Position numbers and translations under genes: made by a program
Origin: an uncultured Actinobaculum sp.
Lineage (GTDB): Bacteria; Actinomycetota; Actinomycetes; Actinomycetales; Actinomycetaceae
NCBI GenBank assembly: GCA_938020505.1
Contig: CALIHR010000047.1
Span: 3,528-67,527 of the forward strand
DNA: 64,000 bases
Reading direction: 5' to 3'
The notes under the pieces: generated by a model
Databases searched by the model: none
Told to the model about the DNA's origin: nothing
The model's input: only the letters and a program-made list of their open reading frames with translations
Shown here: piece after piece, positions 33,090 to 41,213 of the stretch
How positions within the stretch are numbered: position 1 is the stretch's first letter
How the letters are laid out: each line of letters opens with the position of its first letter

Positions 33090-34087
33090 ACCGGGCCGCC
33101 TTCCGTCGAATCGCCGGATTTGCCTCCGAGCCTCCACCGGGCCTTCGCCTTGCGCAAAGAGCTCCGAGCGGCGTCCAGGGCATGCGGCAGGCGGGGCTGC
33201 GGCTTGCGGGGCTGCGCCGACTGTTCGCGGGCGCCGTCGTCCCCCGCGCCTTTCACGCCGCCGGCAAACTCCTCAAGCCCTTCAAGGATTCCCACCTGGC
33301 GCCCGTCTTCGCCGACGACGACGTTGCGCCCGGCGACTTGGCGCACGCGCAGCGTTTGGTTGGACCTCGCCCCGCCGACGAAGGTGCGCACGAAGTCGTT
33401 TGCCGGAGCGGCCAGAATCTCTTCGGGCGTGCCGCTTTGCGCGATCTTGCCGCCTTCGCCGAGCACCACGACTTCGTCGCACAGGCGGAACGCCTCTTCC
33501 ACGTCGTGCGTCACGAAGACGACCGTTTTGCCGATCTCCCCTTGCAGACGCACGAGCTCGTCTTGAAGCTCACGGCGAACGATGGGGTCGACGGCGCCGA
33601 AGGGCTCGTCCATGAGCAGGATCTCGGGCTCGGCGGCCAGAGCCCGCGCCACGCCCACACGCTGGCGTTGGCCCCCGGAAAGCTGAGCTGGGTATCGGGC
33701 GCCGAGCTCCGGGTCGAGCCCCACCCGTTCGAGAAGCTCCAGCGCCGCGGACCTGGCCTCACGCCTCGGCGTGCCGTTGAGGATCGGCACGGTGGCGACG
33801 TTGTCCGCGACGGTGCGATGCGGCAGGAGCCCGCCGTCTTGAAGCACGTATCCGATGGATCTGCGGAGTTTGACGGGATCGGCTTCGCGCACGTCGACGC
33901 CGTCGATGAGCACCCTTCCCGACGTCGGGTCGACCATGCGGTTGACCATGCGAAGCAGCGTCGTCTTGCCTGAGCCGGACGATCCGACGAGCACGACGGT
34001 TCGATGTTTCGGCACCGTGTACGTGAAGCTCTCCACGGCAACCGCGCCGCCGGGATACGTCTTTCCGACGGACTCGAATTCGATCAC
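33086..34087 (-). CDS. opuCA: Osmoprotectant ABC transporter ATPase
   Basis: A 333-residue ATPase: Walker A GSSGSGKTT, Q-loop VLQDGGL, signature LSGGQRQR, Walker B ILLMDEPFGAVD, switch VTHD. After the core there is a short CBS-like remnant (VAGRNVVVGEDGRQVGILEG, about 245-265) and an Arg/Lys-rich tail of about 60 residues. It is the first gene of the operon. GTG has no Shine-Dalgarno; TAGAGT lies 6 nt upstream, pointing to a leaderless transcript. Confidence 0.9.
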   Translation of the reverse strand: MIEFESVGKTYPGGAVAVESFTYTVPKHRTVVLVGSSGSGKTTLLRMVNRMVDPTSGRVLIDGVDVREADPVKLRRSIGYVLQDGGLLPHRTVADNVATVPILNGTPRREARSAALELLERVGLDPELGARYPAQLSGGQRQRVGVARALAAEPEILLMDEPFGAVDPIVRRELQDELVRLQGEIGKTVVFVTHDVEEAFRLCDEVVVLGEGGKIAQSGTPEEILAAPANDFVRTFVGGARSNQTLRVRQVAGRNVVVGEDGRQVGILEGLEEFAGGVKGAGDDGAREQSAQPRKPQPRLPHALDAARSSLRKAKARWRLGGKSGDSTEGGPV

Positions 34088-34093
34088 GCGTTC

Positions 34094-34099
34094 ACTCTA
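34094..34099 (-). promoter_or_regulatory. -10 box of a probable leaderless promoter (osmoprotectant operon)
   Basis: TAGAGT on the minus strand, then 6 nt, then the GTG start at 34087, with no Shine-Dalgarno. Confidence 0.45.
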
Positions 34100-34439
34100 T
34101 CGGCGTTGGAGCGGCCTGCAAAAGAGGCTGCCCTGGCCTGTCGGTGAAATCGGCGATTTTTCAGAAGCTGGGTTTTCATGAGCCAAGTTTTCAAGAGCAG
34201 TCAAGGCCGGGTTTTCATGAGCCGGGTTTTCACGAACTGCTGAGGCGGCCCATTGGGCAAGCTTCCCAACACCCGCCGCCACTTGACATGTCCATCAATC
34301 CCGACCATCGCTGCCCGGCCCTCTCAACGGCGGGGTGCCTGCAACCGCATAGATAAGCGCTCGGGGAAGCGGGCTCGGCAGGTCCAGAGAGTTGACGAGC
34401 CCAGATCGCTTTAAGACGGTTGAATCCAGACCGCGACGG
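34100..34439. other. Intergenic region with GGGTTTTCATGAGCC repeats
   Basis: 340 bp between the osmoprotectant operon promoter and the nrdE stop. GGGTTTTCATGAGCC occurs at 34170-34184 and 34209-34223, with diverged units at about 34185 and 34224-34236, a degenerate tandem array. It also contains nrdE's 3' flank. No gene is supported. Confidence 0.6.
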
Positions 34440-36593
34440 TCACAGCATGCACGAGACGCAGCCGGCGACCTCCGTGCCCTCGAGCGCCTGCTGGCGGATT
34501 CGCATGTAGTAGAGCGTCTTGACGCCCTTGCGCCAGGCGTAGATGTAGTTGCGGTTGACGTCGCGCGTGGTCACGGTGTCCGGGTAGAACAGCGTGAGCG
34601 AGAGCCCCTGATCCACGTGCTGGGTCGCTGCGGCATAGGTGTCGATGATCTTTTCGGGGCCGATCTCGTAGGCGTCCTGGTAGTACTCCAGGTTGTCGTT
34701 CGTCATGTAGGGCGCCGGATAGTAGACTCTCCCGATCTTTCCTTCCTTGCGGATCTCGATCTTGGAGACGATGGGATGGATCGACGACGTCGAATGGTTG
34801 ATGTACGAGATCGACCCCGTCGGCGGAACCGCCTGAAGGTTCTGGTTGTACATGCCGTATTGCCGCACGTCCTCGCGCAGCGCCGCCCAGTCCTCGCGGG
34901 TCGGGATGTGGACGTTTGCGAACAGCTCGCGCACCTTCGGCGTCGTCGCCTCCCACGCGCCCTCGACGTACTTGTCAAAGAACTCGCCCGTGGCGTACGT
35001 CGAATCCTCGAATCCGGCGAAGCGCTCTCCGCGCTCGCGCGCAATCTCCATCGAGGCGCGGATCGCGTGGAACAGCACCGTGTAGAAGTACATGTTCGTG
35101 AAATCGAGGCCTTCCTCGGAGCCGTAGAAGACTCGCTCGCGGCCGAGGTAGCCGTGCAGATTCATCTGGCCGAGGCCGATGGAGTGGCTCATGGCGTTCC
35201 CGCGCTCAATTGAAGGAACCGAACGGATGTCCGTCATGTCCGAAACGGCGGTGAGGGCGCGCACGGCGGTCTCGACTGTCTTGCCGAGGTCGGGCGAGTC
35301 CATGGCCTTGGCGATGTTCATCGACCCCAGGTTGCACGAGATGTCCTTGCCCACGTGCGCGTACGAAAGGTCCGGGTTGTACTCGGAGGCCTCGGAAACC
35401 TGGAGGATCTCCGAGCACAGGTTCGACATCGTGACCTTGCCTTTGATCGGGTTCGCCGCGTTCACGGTGTCCTCGAAGACGATGTACGGGTACCCGGATT
35501 CGAACTGGATCTCCGAAAGGGTCTGGAAGAACGCGCGGGCGTTGATCTTCGATTTGCGGATGCGCTTGTCGTCGACCATCTCGCGGTACTTCTCGCTCAC
35601 GGAGATCTCCGTGAAGGGCACGCCGTAGACGCGTTCGACGTCGTAGGGGCTGAAGAGGTACATGTCCTCGTTGTTCTTCGCCAGCTCGAATGTGACATCC
35701 GGGATGACGACGCCGAGGGAGAGGGTCTTGATGCGGATCTTCTCATCCGCGTTCTCGCGCTTGGTGTCGAGGAAGCGCAGGATGTCCGGGTGGTGGGCGT
35801 GGAGGTAGACGGCTCCGGCGCCCTGGCGCGCGCCCAGTTGGTTGGCGTAGGAGAAGGAGTCCTCGAGGAGCTTCATGACGGGGTTGACGCCCGAGGACTG
35901 GTTCTGGATTCTCTTGATCGGGGCGCCGAGCTCGCGCAGGTTCGACAGGTTGAGGGCGACGCCCCCGCCGCGCTTGGACAGCTGGAGCGCGGAGTTGATG
36001 CCGCGGGCGATCGACTCCATGTTGTCCTCGATGCGCAGGAGGAAGCAGGAGACGAGCTCGCCGCGGGCGGCCTTGCCCGCATTGAGGAATGTGGGGGTCG
36101 CGGGCTGGAAGCGCCCCGAGATGATCTCTTCCATGAGGTCGACGGCGAGCTCTTGGTCGCCGCGGGCGAGCGTGAGGGCGACCATGCACACGCGGTCCTC
36201 ATAGCGCTCGAGGTAGCGGGTGCCGTCGAAGGTTTTGAGCGTGTAGGACGTGTAGTACTTGAAGGCGCCCAGGAAGGTCGGAAAGCGGAACTTCTTCGCA
36301 TAGGCCGCCTTGTAGAGCGACTTGACGAAGTCGAAGGGGTACTGGTCGAGCACCTCTTTCTCGTAATATCCCTCCTCGACGAGGTACTCCATCTTCTCTT
36401 CGAGGTCGTGGAAGTAGACGGTGTTCTTGTTGACGTGCTGGAGGAAGTACTGGCGTGCCGCGGCCCTGTCGGCGTCGAACTGGATGAGGCCGTCGGCGTC
36501 GTAGAGGTTGAGCTTGGCGTTCAGGGCGTGGTAATCGAGGCTCGGGTCCTCGTAGCTCTCCTCGCCCGTGTCCGTCAACGTGCCTGCTGCCAA
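34440..36593 (-). CDS. nrdE: Ribonucleoside-diphosphate reductase class Ib, alpha subunit
   Basis: A 717-residue catalytic subunit. It starts with the class Ib-typical DYHALNAKLNLYDADG, contains NLCSEILQV and CNLGSMN active-site segments, PPTGSISYINHSTSSIHP near the end, and the C-terminal thiol pair in CVSCML that is re-reduced by NrdH. TTG at 36593 has GGAG 5 nt upstream; TTG at 36578, which overlaps the nrdI stop as TTGA, is an alternative. It forms the active reductase with NrdF encoded about 15 kb away. Confidence 0.95.
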   Translation of the reverse strand: MAAGTLTDTGEESYEDPSLDYHALNAKLNLYDADGLIQFDADRAAARQYFLQHVNKNTVYFHDLEEKMEYLVEEGYYEKEVLDQYPFDFVKSLYKAAYAKKFRFPTFLGAFKYYTSYTLKTFDGTRYLERYEDRVCMVALTLARGDQELAVDLMEEIISGRFQPATPTFLNAGKAARGELVSCFLLRIEDNMESIARGINSALQLSKRGGGVALNLSNLRELGAPIKRIQNQSSGVNPVMKLLEDSFSYANQLGARQGAGAVYLHAHHPDILRFLDTKRENADEKIRIKTLSLGVVIPDVTFELAKNNEDMYLFSPYDVERVYGVPFTEISVSEKYREMVDDKRIRKSKINARAFFQTLSEIQFESGYPYIVFEDTVNAANPIKGKVTMSNLCSEILQVSEASEYNPDLSYAHVGKDISCNLGSMNIAKAMDSPDLGKTVETAVRALTAVSDMTDIRSVPSIERGNAMSHSIGLGQMNLHGYLGRERVFYGSEEGLDFTNMYFYTVLFHAIRASMEIARERGERFAGFEDSTYATGEFFDKYVEGAWEATTPKVRELFANVHIPTREDWAALREDVRQYGMYNQNLQAVPPTGSISYINHSTSSIHPIVSKIEIRKEGKIGRVYYPAPYMTNDNLEYYQDAYEIGPEKIIDTYAAATQHVDQGLSLTLFYPDTVTTRDVNRNYIYAWRKGVKTLYYMRIRQQALEGTEVAGCVSCML

Positions 36594-36979
36594 AACTTCT
36601 CCAAACCTTCGCGAACCCGGGCCACGTCCAAGGGGGTCCCGAGCAATTCGAATCTGTACATGTGCGGCACGTGGCATTTGGCGGCGATGATGTCGCCGGC
36701 CAAGCCGTAGGCCGCGCCGAAATTCATGTTTCCCCCCGAGATCACGCCGCGGATGAGGGAGCGGTTGTGTTCGTCGTTGAGGAACTTGATGACCTGCTTG
36801 GGGACGGCGCCTTTGGCGTTGCCCCCTCCGTATGTGGGAACGACGAGGACGTATTCCTCGTCCACGCGGAGCGGGCCTTCCTTCGGCCGCAGCGGAATGC
36901 GGCACGCGGGCATGCCTAGCTTCTTGACGAATCTTTCGGTGTTGTTCGTCGCCGATGAGAAGTAGACGAGCTTTGCCAT
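36575..36979 (-). CDS. nrdI: Ribonucleotide reductase flavodoxin-like activator
   Basis: A 134-residue NrdI: VYFSSATNNTERFVKKL (FMN phosphate loop) and PTYGGGNAKGAVPKQVIKFLND. It supplies the oxidant that builds the dimanganese-tyrosyl radical in NrdF. It overlaps nrdE and follows nrdH after a hairpin-containing gap. Confidence 0.96.
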   Translation of the reverse strand: MAKLVYFSSATNNTERFVKKLGMPACRIPLRPKEGPLRVDEEYVLVVPTYGGGNAKGAVPKQVIKFLNDEHNRSLIRGVISGGNMNFGAAYGLAGDIIAAKCHVPHMYRFELLGTPLDVARVREGLEKFWQQAR

Positions 36980-37011
36980 CCGAGGCCTGCCGATCTGTGA
37001 AGGGCTCCGGG

Positions 37012-37048
37012 CGGGGCCGGGCGACGCCGCAGACGCCGCCCGGCCCCG
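37012..37048 (-). terminator. Hairpin between nrdH and nrdI
   Basis: Perfect 12-bp arms (37012-37023 and 37037-37048) with a 13-nt loop fill most of the 76-bp gap, beginning 7 nt after the nrdH stop. No T-run follows. It may attenuate transcription or protect the nrdH message. Confidence 0.6.
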
Positions 37049-37055
37049 TTCGCCG

Positions 37056-37310
37056 TCACGCTGTGACAGCCGCCGAATCTCGAGCGGCCGCCGTCAGCGC
37101 CTTGATCTTGTCAGGGCGGAAGCCCGACCAGTGCTCGCCTCCGGCGAAAACCACGGGCGCGGCTTGGTAGCCCATCGCCTTGACCGTTTCAAGCGCCTCG
37201 GCATCCTGAGTCAGGTCCACCTCGCGGTAGGCGAGCCCGGCCTTCGCCAATGCCCGCTTCGTCGCGTTGCACTGAACGCACGAAGGCTTGGTGTAAACAG
37301 TGACGCTCAT
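37056..37310 (-). CDS. nrdH: Glutaredoxin-like NrdH electron donor
   Basis: An 84-residue redoxin with the NrdH active site C11-VQ-C14 and the C-terminal SGFRPDKI motif that distinguishes NrdH. It reduces the NrdE thiols using thioredoxin reductase. ATG has GGAAGGAG 8 nt upstream. It is the first gene of nrdHIE, downstream of two NrdR boxes. Confidence 0.95.
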   Translation of the reverse strand: MSVTVYTKPSCVQCNATKRALAKAGLAYREVDLTQDAEALETVKAMGYQAAPVVFAGGEHWSGFRPDKIKALTAAARDSAAVTA

Positions 37311-37407
37311 AAGAGCCGCTCCTTCCGATCCCTTGGGCGGGTCGCCTCCGACCAACCCGGGGTACGCATCAAATCCACGTCGCGCCGCCTGAGCGGCACA
37401 CGCGAAG

Positions 37408-37455
37408 ACACTACACCTTGTGGTCGGCTTTCGGTTAGACCACAAGGGCTTGTGT
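37408..37455 (-). promoter_or_regulatory. Paired NrdR boxes upstream of nrdHIE
   Basis: Two 16-bp elements on the minus strand, ACACAAGCCCTTGTGG (37440-37455) and CCACAAGGTGTAGTGT (37408-37423), both fit the NrdR consensus (ACA-C-A/T-A, four variable bases, T-A/T-GTGT). Their starts are 32 bp apart, about three helical turns, which is the known NrdR arrangement. NrdR should repress nrdHIE when dATP is high. Confidence 0.85.
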
Positions 37456-37675
37456 CCGGGTGATAAGTGACACCCTTGTCATTCGCCCTGTGGACTGCCT
37501 TCCTTTTCCGGTGGAGAAGCTGTGCATACAGATACGCCGCGTAGCCGACTTATCCCCTTCCTTTCCACACCAACCGGGCGCTTCGGGCCGCCCGACGGGC
37601 GGCTGAAACGATTCTCCCCCGCGCCTCCGACACAAATTCGGCCCCGCAAGAGCCCCTTGGAGCCGCCTTGCGAAG

Positions 37676-37740
37676 GCCGACGCAAGCGCCTCCGTTGCGG
37701 ACCTGAGACCGCCGTCGCCGACGCAAGCGCCTCCGTTGCG
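37676..37740. repeat. 24-bp direct repeat with internal symmetry
   Basis: An identical 24-bp sequence at 37676-37699 and 37717-37740 (offset 41). Each copy has CGCAA...TTGCG arms separated by 9 nt, so each can form a small stem. Confidence 0.9.
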
Positions 37741-37893
37741 AACTCCGATGCCGCCAAGGCGCGCAGCGCCCACGAAAGCCTTTTCGCCTTCGCCAAAGAA
37801 GACAGTCCGCCAAGACAAAACGGTCCGTCACGGCAAACGGTCCGCCCAGATGAAGCCGGGCGGCGGCTTTTCGCGGCGCTGGAAGGACGCGAG

Positions 37894-37967
37894 TTTTCCA
37901 CATATGTGGACTCATTTCATCCACAGATGTGGAAAACCCAGGAGCATTATCCACAAGCTGTGGAAAA
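37894..37967. promoter_or_regulatory. Cluster of DnaA-box-like sequences in three inverted pairs
   Basis: Within 74 bp lie TTTTCCACA (37894-37902), TCATCCACA (37917-37925), TTTTCCACA on the minus strand (37928-37936), a perfect consensus TTATCCACA (37947-37955) and TTTTCCACA on the minus strand (37959-37967). They form three palindromes, TCCACA-N2/3-TGTGGA, starting at 37897, 37920 and 37950; the first is a perfect 14-bp palindrome. DnaA boxes cluster at origins and at DnaA-titration or reactivation sites; no dnaA or dnaN gene is in this window, so a role as oriC is not supported. An unrelated dimeric regulator is the main alternative. Confidence 0.7.
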
Positions 37968-38044
37968 GACTCTTCCGGCTCCTCGATGGGCAGCTTCTCC
38001 CGGGTCGGCGTGTCTCGCTCTGGCGTGTCGCGCCTAAAGCCCGA

Positions 38045-38171
38045 TCGCCCGGCGTCCCTGGGCGCGTCATCCACGGTAAGGGCCTCCGCCCGAAGGCGGA
38101 TCCGTCGCCCGGCGTCCCTGGGCGCGTCATCCACGGTAAGGGCCTCCGCCCGAAGGCGGATCCGTCGCCCG
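38045..38171. repeat. 60-bp tandem repeat, two copies plus a 7-bp start of a third
   Basis: Period exactly 60; identity runs from 38045-38111 to 38105-38171. Each unit contains a hairpin TCCGCC-CGAA-GGCGGA (38085-38100 and 38145-38160) with a stable tetraloop. The array begins about 35 bp after the stop of the minus-strand lipoprotein gene, so the hairpins may act as its terminators. Confidence 0.95.
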
Positions 38172-38206
38172 TCGCGACGTCGGCGCTCTCGCGTCGGCCG
38201 CCTCAG

Positions 38207-39772
38207 TCACCTCCCGCCTCCCGGCATGCTCATGCGGTTTTCGTCGTAGTCTCCGGCCGTCGCGGTCACGACTTGCTCGCCGTCGACCTTGATCGTGTAC
38301 TTCTTTCCCTTGACGATGTCCGGCGAGGAGAACACGAAGGAGCCCGCGTTCTTCGCGAGCGTGTAGGAGGCGATCTGCTTGCCGTTCGAATCGAACACAG
38401 CGAAGGTCGAGCCTTTGCTCGCCTGACCGGCGACCTTGATCGAGGCCTGCGCGGAGGACGTCGCGGGCGCCTGGTCCATGCCTTGGGATCCCGCGGCGAA
38501 AAGCGTGCCCCCGGCCATCGTCAGGCCGCTCTCTGCGTCGACGGCGCCGTTTCCGCCGTTCGTCGGCCCCCAGACCGTCATCTTTCCGCCGCTCATGTAG
38601 CCTGCGCCGTTCGAGTCGAATCCGTCGCCTTGGGCGTTGACCGTCCAGTCGCCGCCGGTCACGGACAGCCACGGCGAGTCGCCGCCGGTGGCGTTCAGCC
38701 CGTCGTCGCTGGAAGTTATGGCCGCCGAGCCTCCGGCCAGGAGAATTGCAGCGCCCTCAACGCCCTCCCGCGATTTCGCCACCTTCGTCGAGCCTCCGGC
38801 GAGAATCACGTCCGACGTCGCGTCGATCGCGTCGGAGCCCGCCGAGGCCGTGACGTTTCCGCCCGTCATGAGCACGTATCCGCGGCCCGAGGCGGTCTCG
38901 TTGTCGGCCTTGACCGCGTCTCCCTTGGCCTGAAGGGAGAGGGTCCCCCCGGCTATGACCACGTAGTCTTGGCCGCGCACGGCGTCGTCGGCGGCCTTGA
39001 CGTTGATCTTGCCGCCCAGAATGACGAGCCCGTCCGAGCTGGAGACGCCGTCGTTGCCGTTGCCGGTCACGTTGAGCGTCCCGGCGCCGCCGAGCGTCAG
39101 GTCCGCCGAAGAGGCGATGGCAGCCGTGGGGCCGCTGGAATCGGCGTACTTCGAGGTGTCGGACACCGAGTTGACAGTGCCCTCGGCGGCGACGACCACC
39201 GCTTCGTCGGCGCTCTTCACGCGAATCGCGGCGTCGGTCGAAGACGAGATCTCGGCGCCGTCGAGCACGATCTTCACCTTGTCGGAGTCCGCGGCCGTCA
39301 CGAGGATCTGGCCGGTGAATTTGCCGGAAAGCACGTAGGTCCCAGCCGAGGAGATCGTCACTTTGCCCTCGCTCGCCGCGGCGCCGGAGCCCTCGACCGA
39401 AGCGGACGCGCCGTTCAGCGAGATCTTGGTCGCCGAGGCGGCGTCGTACTGCGCATCGTTCGAATCGGCGTGCGGCTTCTGGTTCTCAGCCATGACGCTC
39501 TCGACGGTCGCCTTGGCGGCCGTCACCGTCGTCGAATACACGTCGCCGGAGGGAACGGACTTCTCGGACGCGTTGCGCAGGGAGTCGAGCGTCTTCAAAC
39601 CGTCGCCGTCCGTTGCGGCGACGTTTGCGGAGCCCGCCGACGAGTTCGAGGCCGTGGAGTTCGACGCCGCGCCGACCTCGGAAGCCTCCGAGGCGCCGAC
39701 TTTGCAGCCGCCCAGGGCCGCTCCCGCGACGAGGGCGACGGCCGTGAATTTCTTTTTCAAGTTCTTCTTCAT
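38207..39772 (-). CDS. Cthe_2159-like beta-helix lipoprotein (copy 1)
   Basis: A 521-residue predicted lipoprotein (lipobox LGGC) with a Ser/Ala linker and a long repeat domain of 20-25-residue turns containing SSSDGLVILGGKINV, RGQDYVVIAGGTLSL, GRGYVLMTGGNVT, a right-handed beta-helix of the carbohydrate-binding Cthe_2159 (PF14262) type. Family members bind calcium and acidic polysaccharides. It is the third gene of an operon with VTC and DUF4956 proteins, coupled by an ATGA overlap, and is duplicated at 41537-43048. No lyase or kinase residues are evident, so binding or scaffolding is the likely role. Confidence 0.82.
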   Translation of the reverse strand: MKKNLKKKFTAVALVAGAALGGCKVGASEASEVGAASNSTASNSSAGSANVAATDGDGLKTLDSLRNASEKSVPSGDVYSTTVTAAKATVESVMAENQKPHADSNDAQYDAASATKISLNGASASVEGSGAAASEGKVTISSAGTYVLSGKFTGQILVTAADSDKVKIVLDGAEISSSTDAAIRVKSADEAVVVAAEGTVNSVSDTSKYADSSGPTAAIASSADLTLGGAGTLNVTGNGNDGVSSSDGLVILGGKINVKAADDAVRGQDYVVIAGGTLSLQAKGDAVKADNETASGRGYVLMTGGNVTASAGSDAIDATSDVILAGGSTKVAKSREGVEGAAILLAGGSAAITSSDDGLNATGGDSPWLSVTGGDWTVNAQGDGFDSNGAGYMSGGKMTVWGPTNGGNGAVDAESGLTMAGGTLFAAGSQGMDQAPATSSAQASIKVAGQASKGSTFAVFDSNGKQIASYTLAKNAGSFVFSSPDIVKGKKYTIKVDGEQVVTATAGDYDENRMSMPGGGR

Positions 39773-40629
39773 GTTCTTTCGTCTCCTAGTCTTTTCATCG
39801 CCGCGTTCCAGCGGTTGGAGGGCAATTCGGGATGCATCGACGCGACGCCGAGCGCGTACTTCGAGATCCTCAGCGGGCGGCGTCCGTTGCGCCAGAGCCA
39901 CCTGTCGGCGGCCGAGGCGCGGCCGGCGGACTTCGTTTCGACGACGACGCCCGGAACCTCGACGCGCGCGCCGCCCGAAGGCGCGCAGAGGACGAGGTCG
40001 CGATCGGCCGTCAGCCGGGAGCCTTCGGTCAGGCAAAGGGTCGAACGCGTGTAGACCGATCGGGCCGCCGGGGTCAGGCTGGCCGCGACCCTCAGCGCCT
40101 CGCGTCGGGTTTCGACGATCCCCCTGTCCGTCAGGCGTTCGGCCAGCCATTCGCGCACCTCGGGCCGAACGAGCAGATCGGGGCGTTTCACGCTGCGCCC
40201 ATGGCGCACGGCCGCGCAGGCGATTGCCGGGACGTCCTCCAAACGCAGCCTGTCCTTGACGTTGTGCCCGCGCCCCGAGCGAGTCTTCAATTCGAGGAAG
40301 TGCATCCCCGAATCGAGGTAGACCCGGGAGCGGAGCTTGAAACGCCGGCGGCGCTTCGTGGCGGCCGCGCGATAGAGGGAGAAATCGGGCGTGTCGTCGT
40401 AGTCGGACAGGTAGCCGAAAGCCGACTGCCCGTCGATGGCCAACGCGCGCGCCCCGCTCGCCGCCAGCGAGGCGACGAGGTCCGCCGCGACGCCGGCTTC
40501 CAGAAGGTACTTGCGATCGATTCTCGTGAGAAGCGAGGCGCTGTCGGAGAGCTCGTCGAGGGAGATCTCCGGCAGCCGCGCGAAGGATTCGCCGACGACG
40601 TCGGCCGTTCGCGTGTCCGGAACCGCCAT
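39769..40629 (-). CDS. VTC-domain protein (copy 1)
   Basis: A 286-residue VTC/triphosphate-tunnel type protein. Basic and acidic tunnel residues are visible: TRIDRKYLLE, SLYRAAATKRRRRFKLRSRVY, MHFLELKTRSGRG, VVVETKS and SKYALG. The family includes polyphosphate polymerases (Vtc4) that use ATP in a cationic tunnel. It starts with TGATG coupling to the DUF4956 gene. VTC next to DUF4956 is a recurring bacterial pair. Polyphosphate synthesis is an inference; the protein lacks membrane helices, so the partner would supply them. Confidence 0.85.
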   Translation of the reverse strand: MAVPDTRTADVVGESFARLPEISLDELSDSASLLTRIDRKYLLEAGVAADLVASLAASGARALAIDGQSAFGYLSDYDDTPDFSLYRAAATKRRRRFKLRSRVYLDSGMHFLELKTRSGRGHNVKDRLRLEDVPAIACAAVRHGRSVKRPDLLVRPEVREWLAERLTDRGIVETRREALRVAASLTPAARSVYTRSTLCLTEGSRLTADRDLVLCAPSGGARVEVPGVVVETKSAGRASAADRWLWRNGRRPLRISKYALGVASMHPELPSNRWNAAMKRLGDERT

Positions 40630-41213
40630 CAGGCGGCCCTCAGGGTTCGGGGCCGAGAGCTCTCGACGGCTGCCGCCCCGCCGCATCGCACGTCCACCGT
40701 CGTGGAATCGTTGACGTAATCAAGCCTGACGACGCTCACCTCGCGCACGGCCATGCCCGTGCGCGCCTCGATGAACCGGGCGAGCTCGTCGGCGTCGCCG
40801 ATCGCGCGGTCGACCACCATCGCCATGTGCCGGGAGCCGGACATGACGCGCCTGGAATCGACGACGGCGAGCGCGAGAACAATGCCGCCGATGAGGGAGG
40901 CAGCCGCCGCGAGCGGCATTCCCGGCCCGAGGCCGCCGATGAGCCCGATGGCGAGCGCGGCGAAGTAGTAGGCCACCTCGACCTGGCTCAGCTCGGTCGA
41001 GCGCAGACGGATGATCGAGAGCACGCCGAACAGGCCGAGCCCCAGCCCGGCGCCCACAGTCGCCGTGGCCAGAGCCGTGGTCACAGCCAGCACCCCGACG
41101 TTGACGCCCACGAGGGCGACCGCGAGGTCCTTGCGCCGATGGCGCGGATAGTACAGGGCGAACGCGAGCGCGCATATCGCCGCTATGTCAAGGGCAAAGA
41201 GCCGGACGTCCAT
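40629..41213 (-). CDS. DUF4956 membrane protein (copy 1)
   Basis: A 194-residue protein with about four N-terminal membrane helices (to residue 120) and a cytoplasmic C-terminal domain (VREVSVVRLDYVNDSTTVDVRC). The segment FGVLSIIRLRSTELSQVEVAYYFAALAIGL is the DUF4956 hallmark, here cited by its ends at about residues 60-90. GGAGG stands 4 nt before ATG. It is first in the operon and may provide the membrane channel or anchor for the VTC protein. Its central 152 bp are identical in copy 2. Confidence 0.85.
   Translation of the reverse strand: MDVRLFALDIAAICALAFALYYPRHRRKDLAVALVGVNVGVLAVTTALATATVGAGLGLGLFGVLSIIRLRSTELSQVEVAYYFAALAIGLIGGLGPGMPLAAAASLIGGIVLALAVVDSRRVMSGSRHMAMVVDRAIGDADELARFIEARTGMAVREVSVVRLDYVNDSTTVDVRCGGAAAVESSRPRTLRAA
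40933..41084. repeat. 152-bp stretch identical to 44220-44371
   Basis: Base-for-base identical to the matching part of the second DUF4956 gene, while flanking sequence on both sides differs clearly. The tract covers the conserved membrane helices. Confidence 0.95.

Larger units (their letters stand above)
37456..38206. other. Noncoding 750-bp locus with repeats and DnaA-box-like sites
   Basis: The stretch between the nrd promoter and the next gene carries no credible gene. In order it holds a direct repeat (37676-37740), a cluster of DnaA-box-like palindromes (37894-37967) and a 60-bp tandem repeat (38045-38171), listed separately. TTATCCCC near 37549 and ATAAGTGACACCC near 37467 are other notable words. 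Confidence 0.7.

Noticed and set aside
34440..36905. Longer nrdE start at 36905
   Set aside because: That frame overlaps almost all of nrdI and the extra residues are Arg/Pro-rich with no similarity to NrdE, whereas TTG at 36593 has a good ribosome binding site.
37894..37967. Calling the DnaA-box cluster the chromosomal origin
   Set aside because: No dnaA, dnaN, recF, gyrB or rpmH gene lies in the window, and no AT-rich unwinding element adjoins the boxes.
37550..38134. 194-residue minus-strand frame through the DnaA-box and repeat region
   Set aside because: It contains only repeat-derived and Arg-rich sequence, no start signal and no family match; the region is better read as noncoding.
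37736..40054. 772-residue plus-strand frame opposite the first beta-helix lipoprotein gene
   Set aside because: It mirrors codon bias of the real minus-strand genes, which have signal peptides, domain matches and coupled starts.
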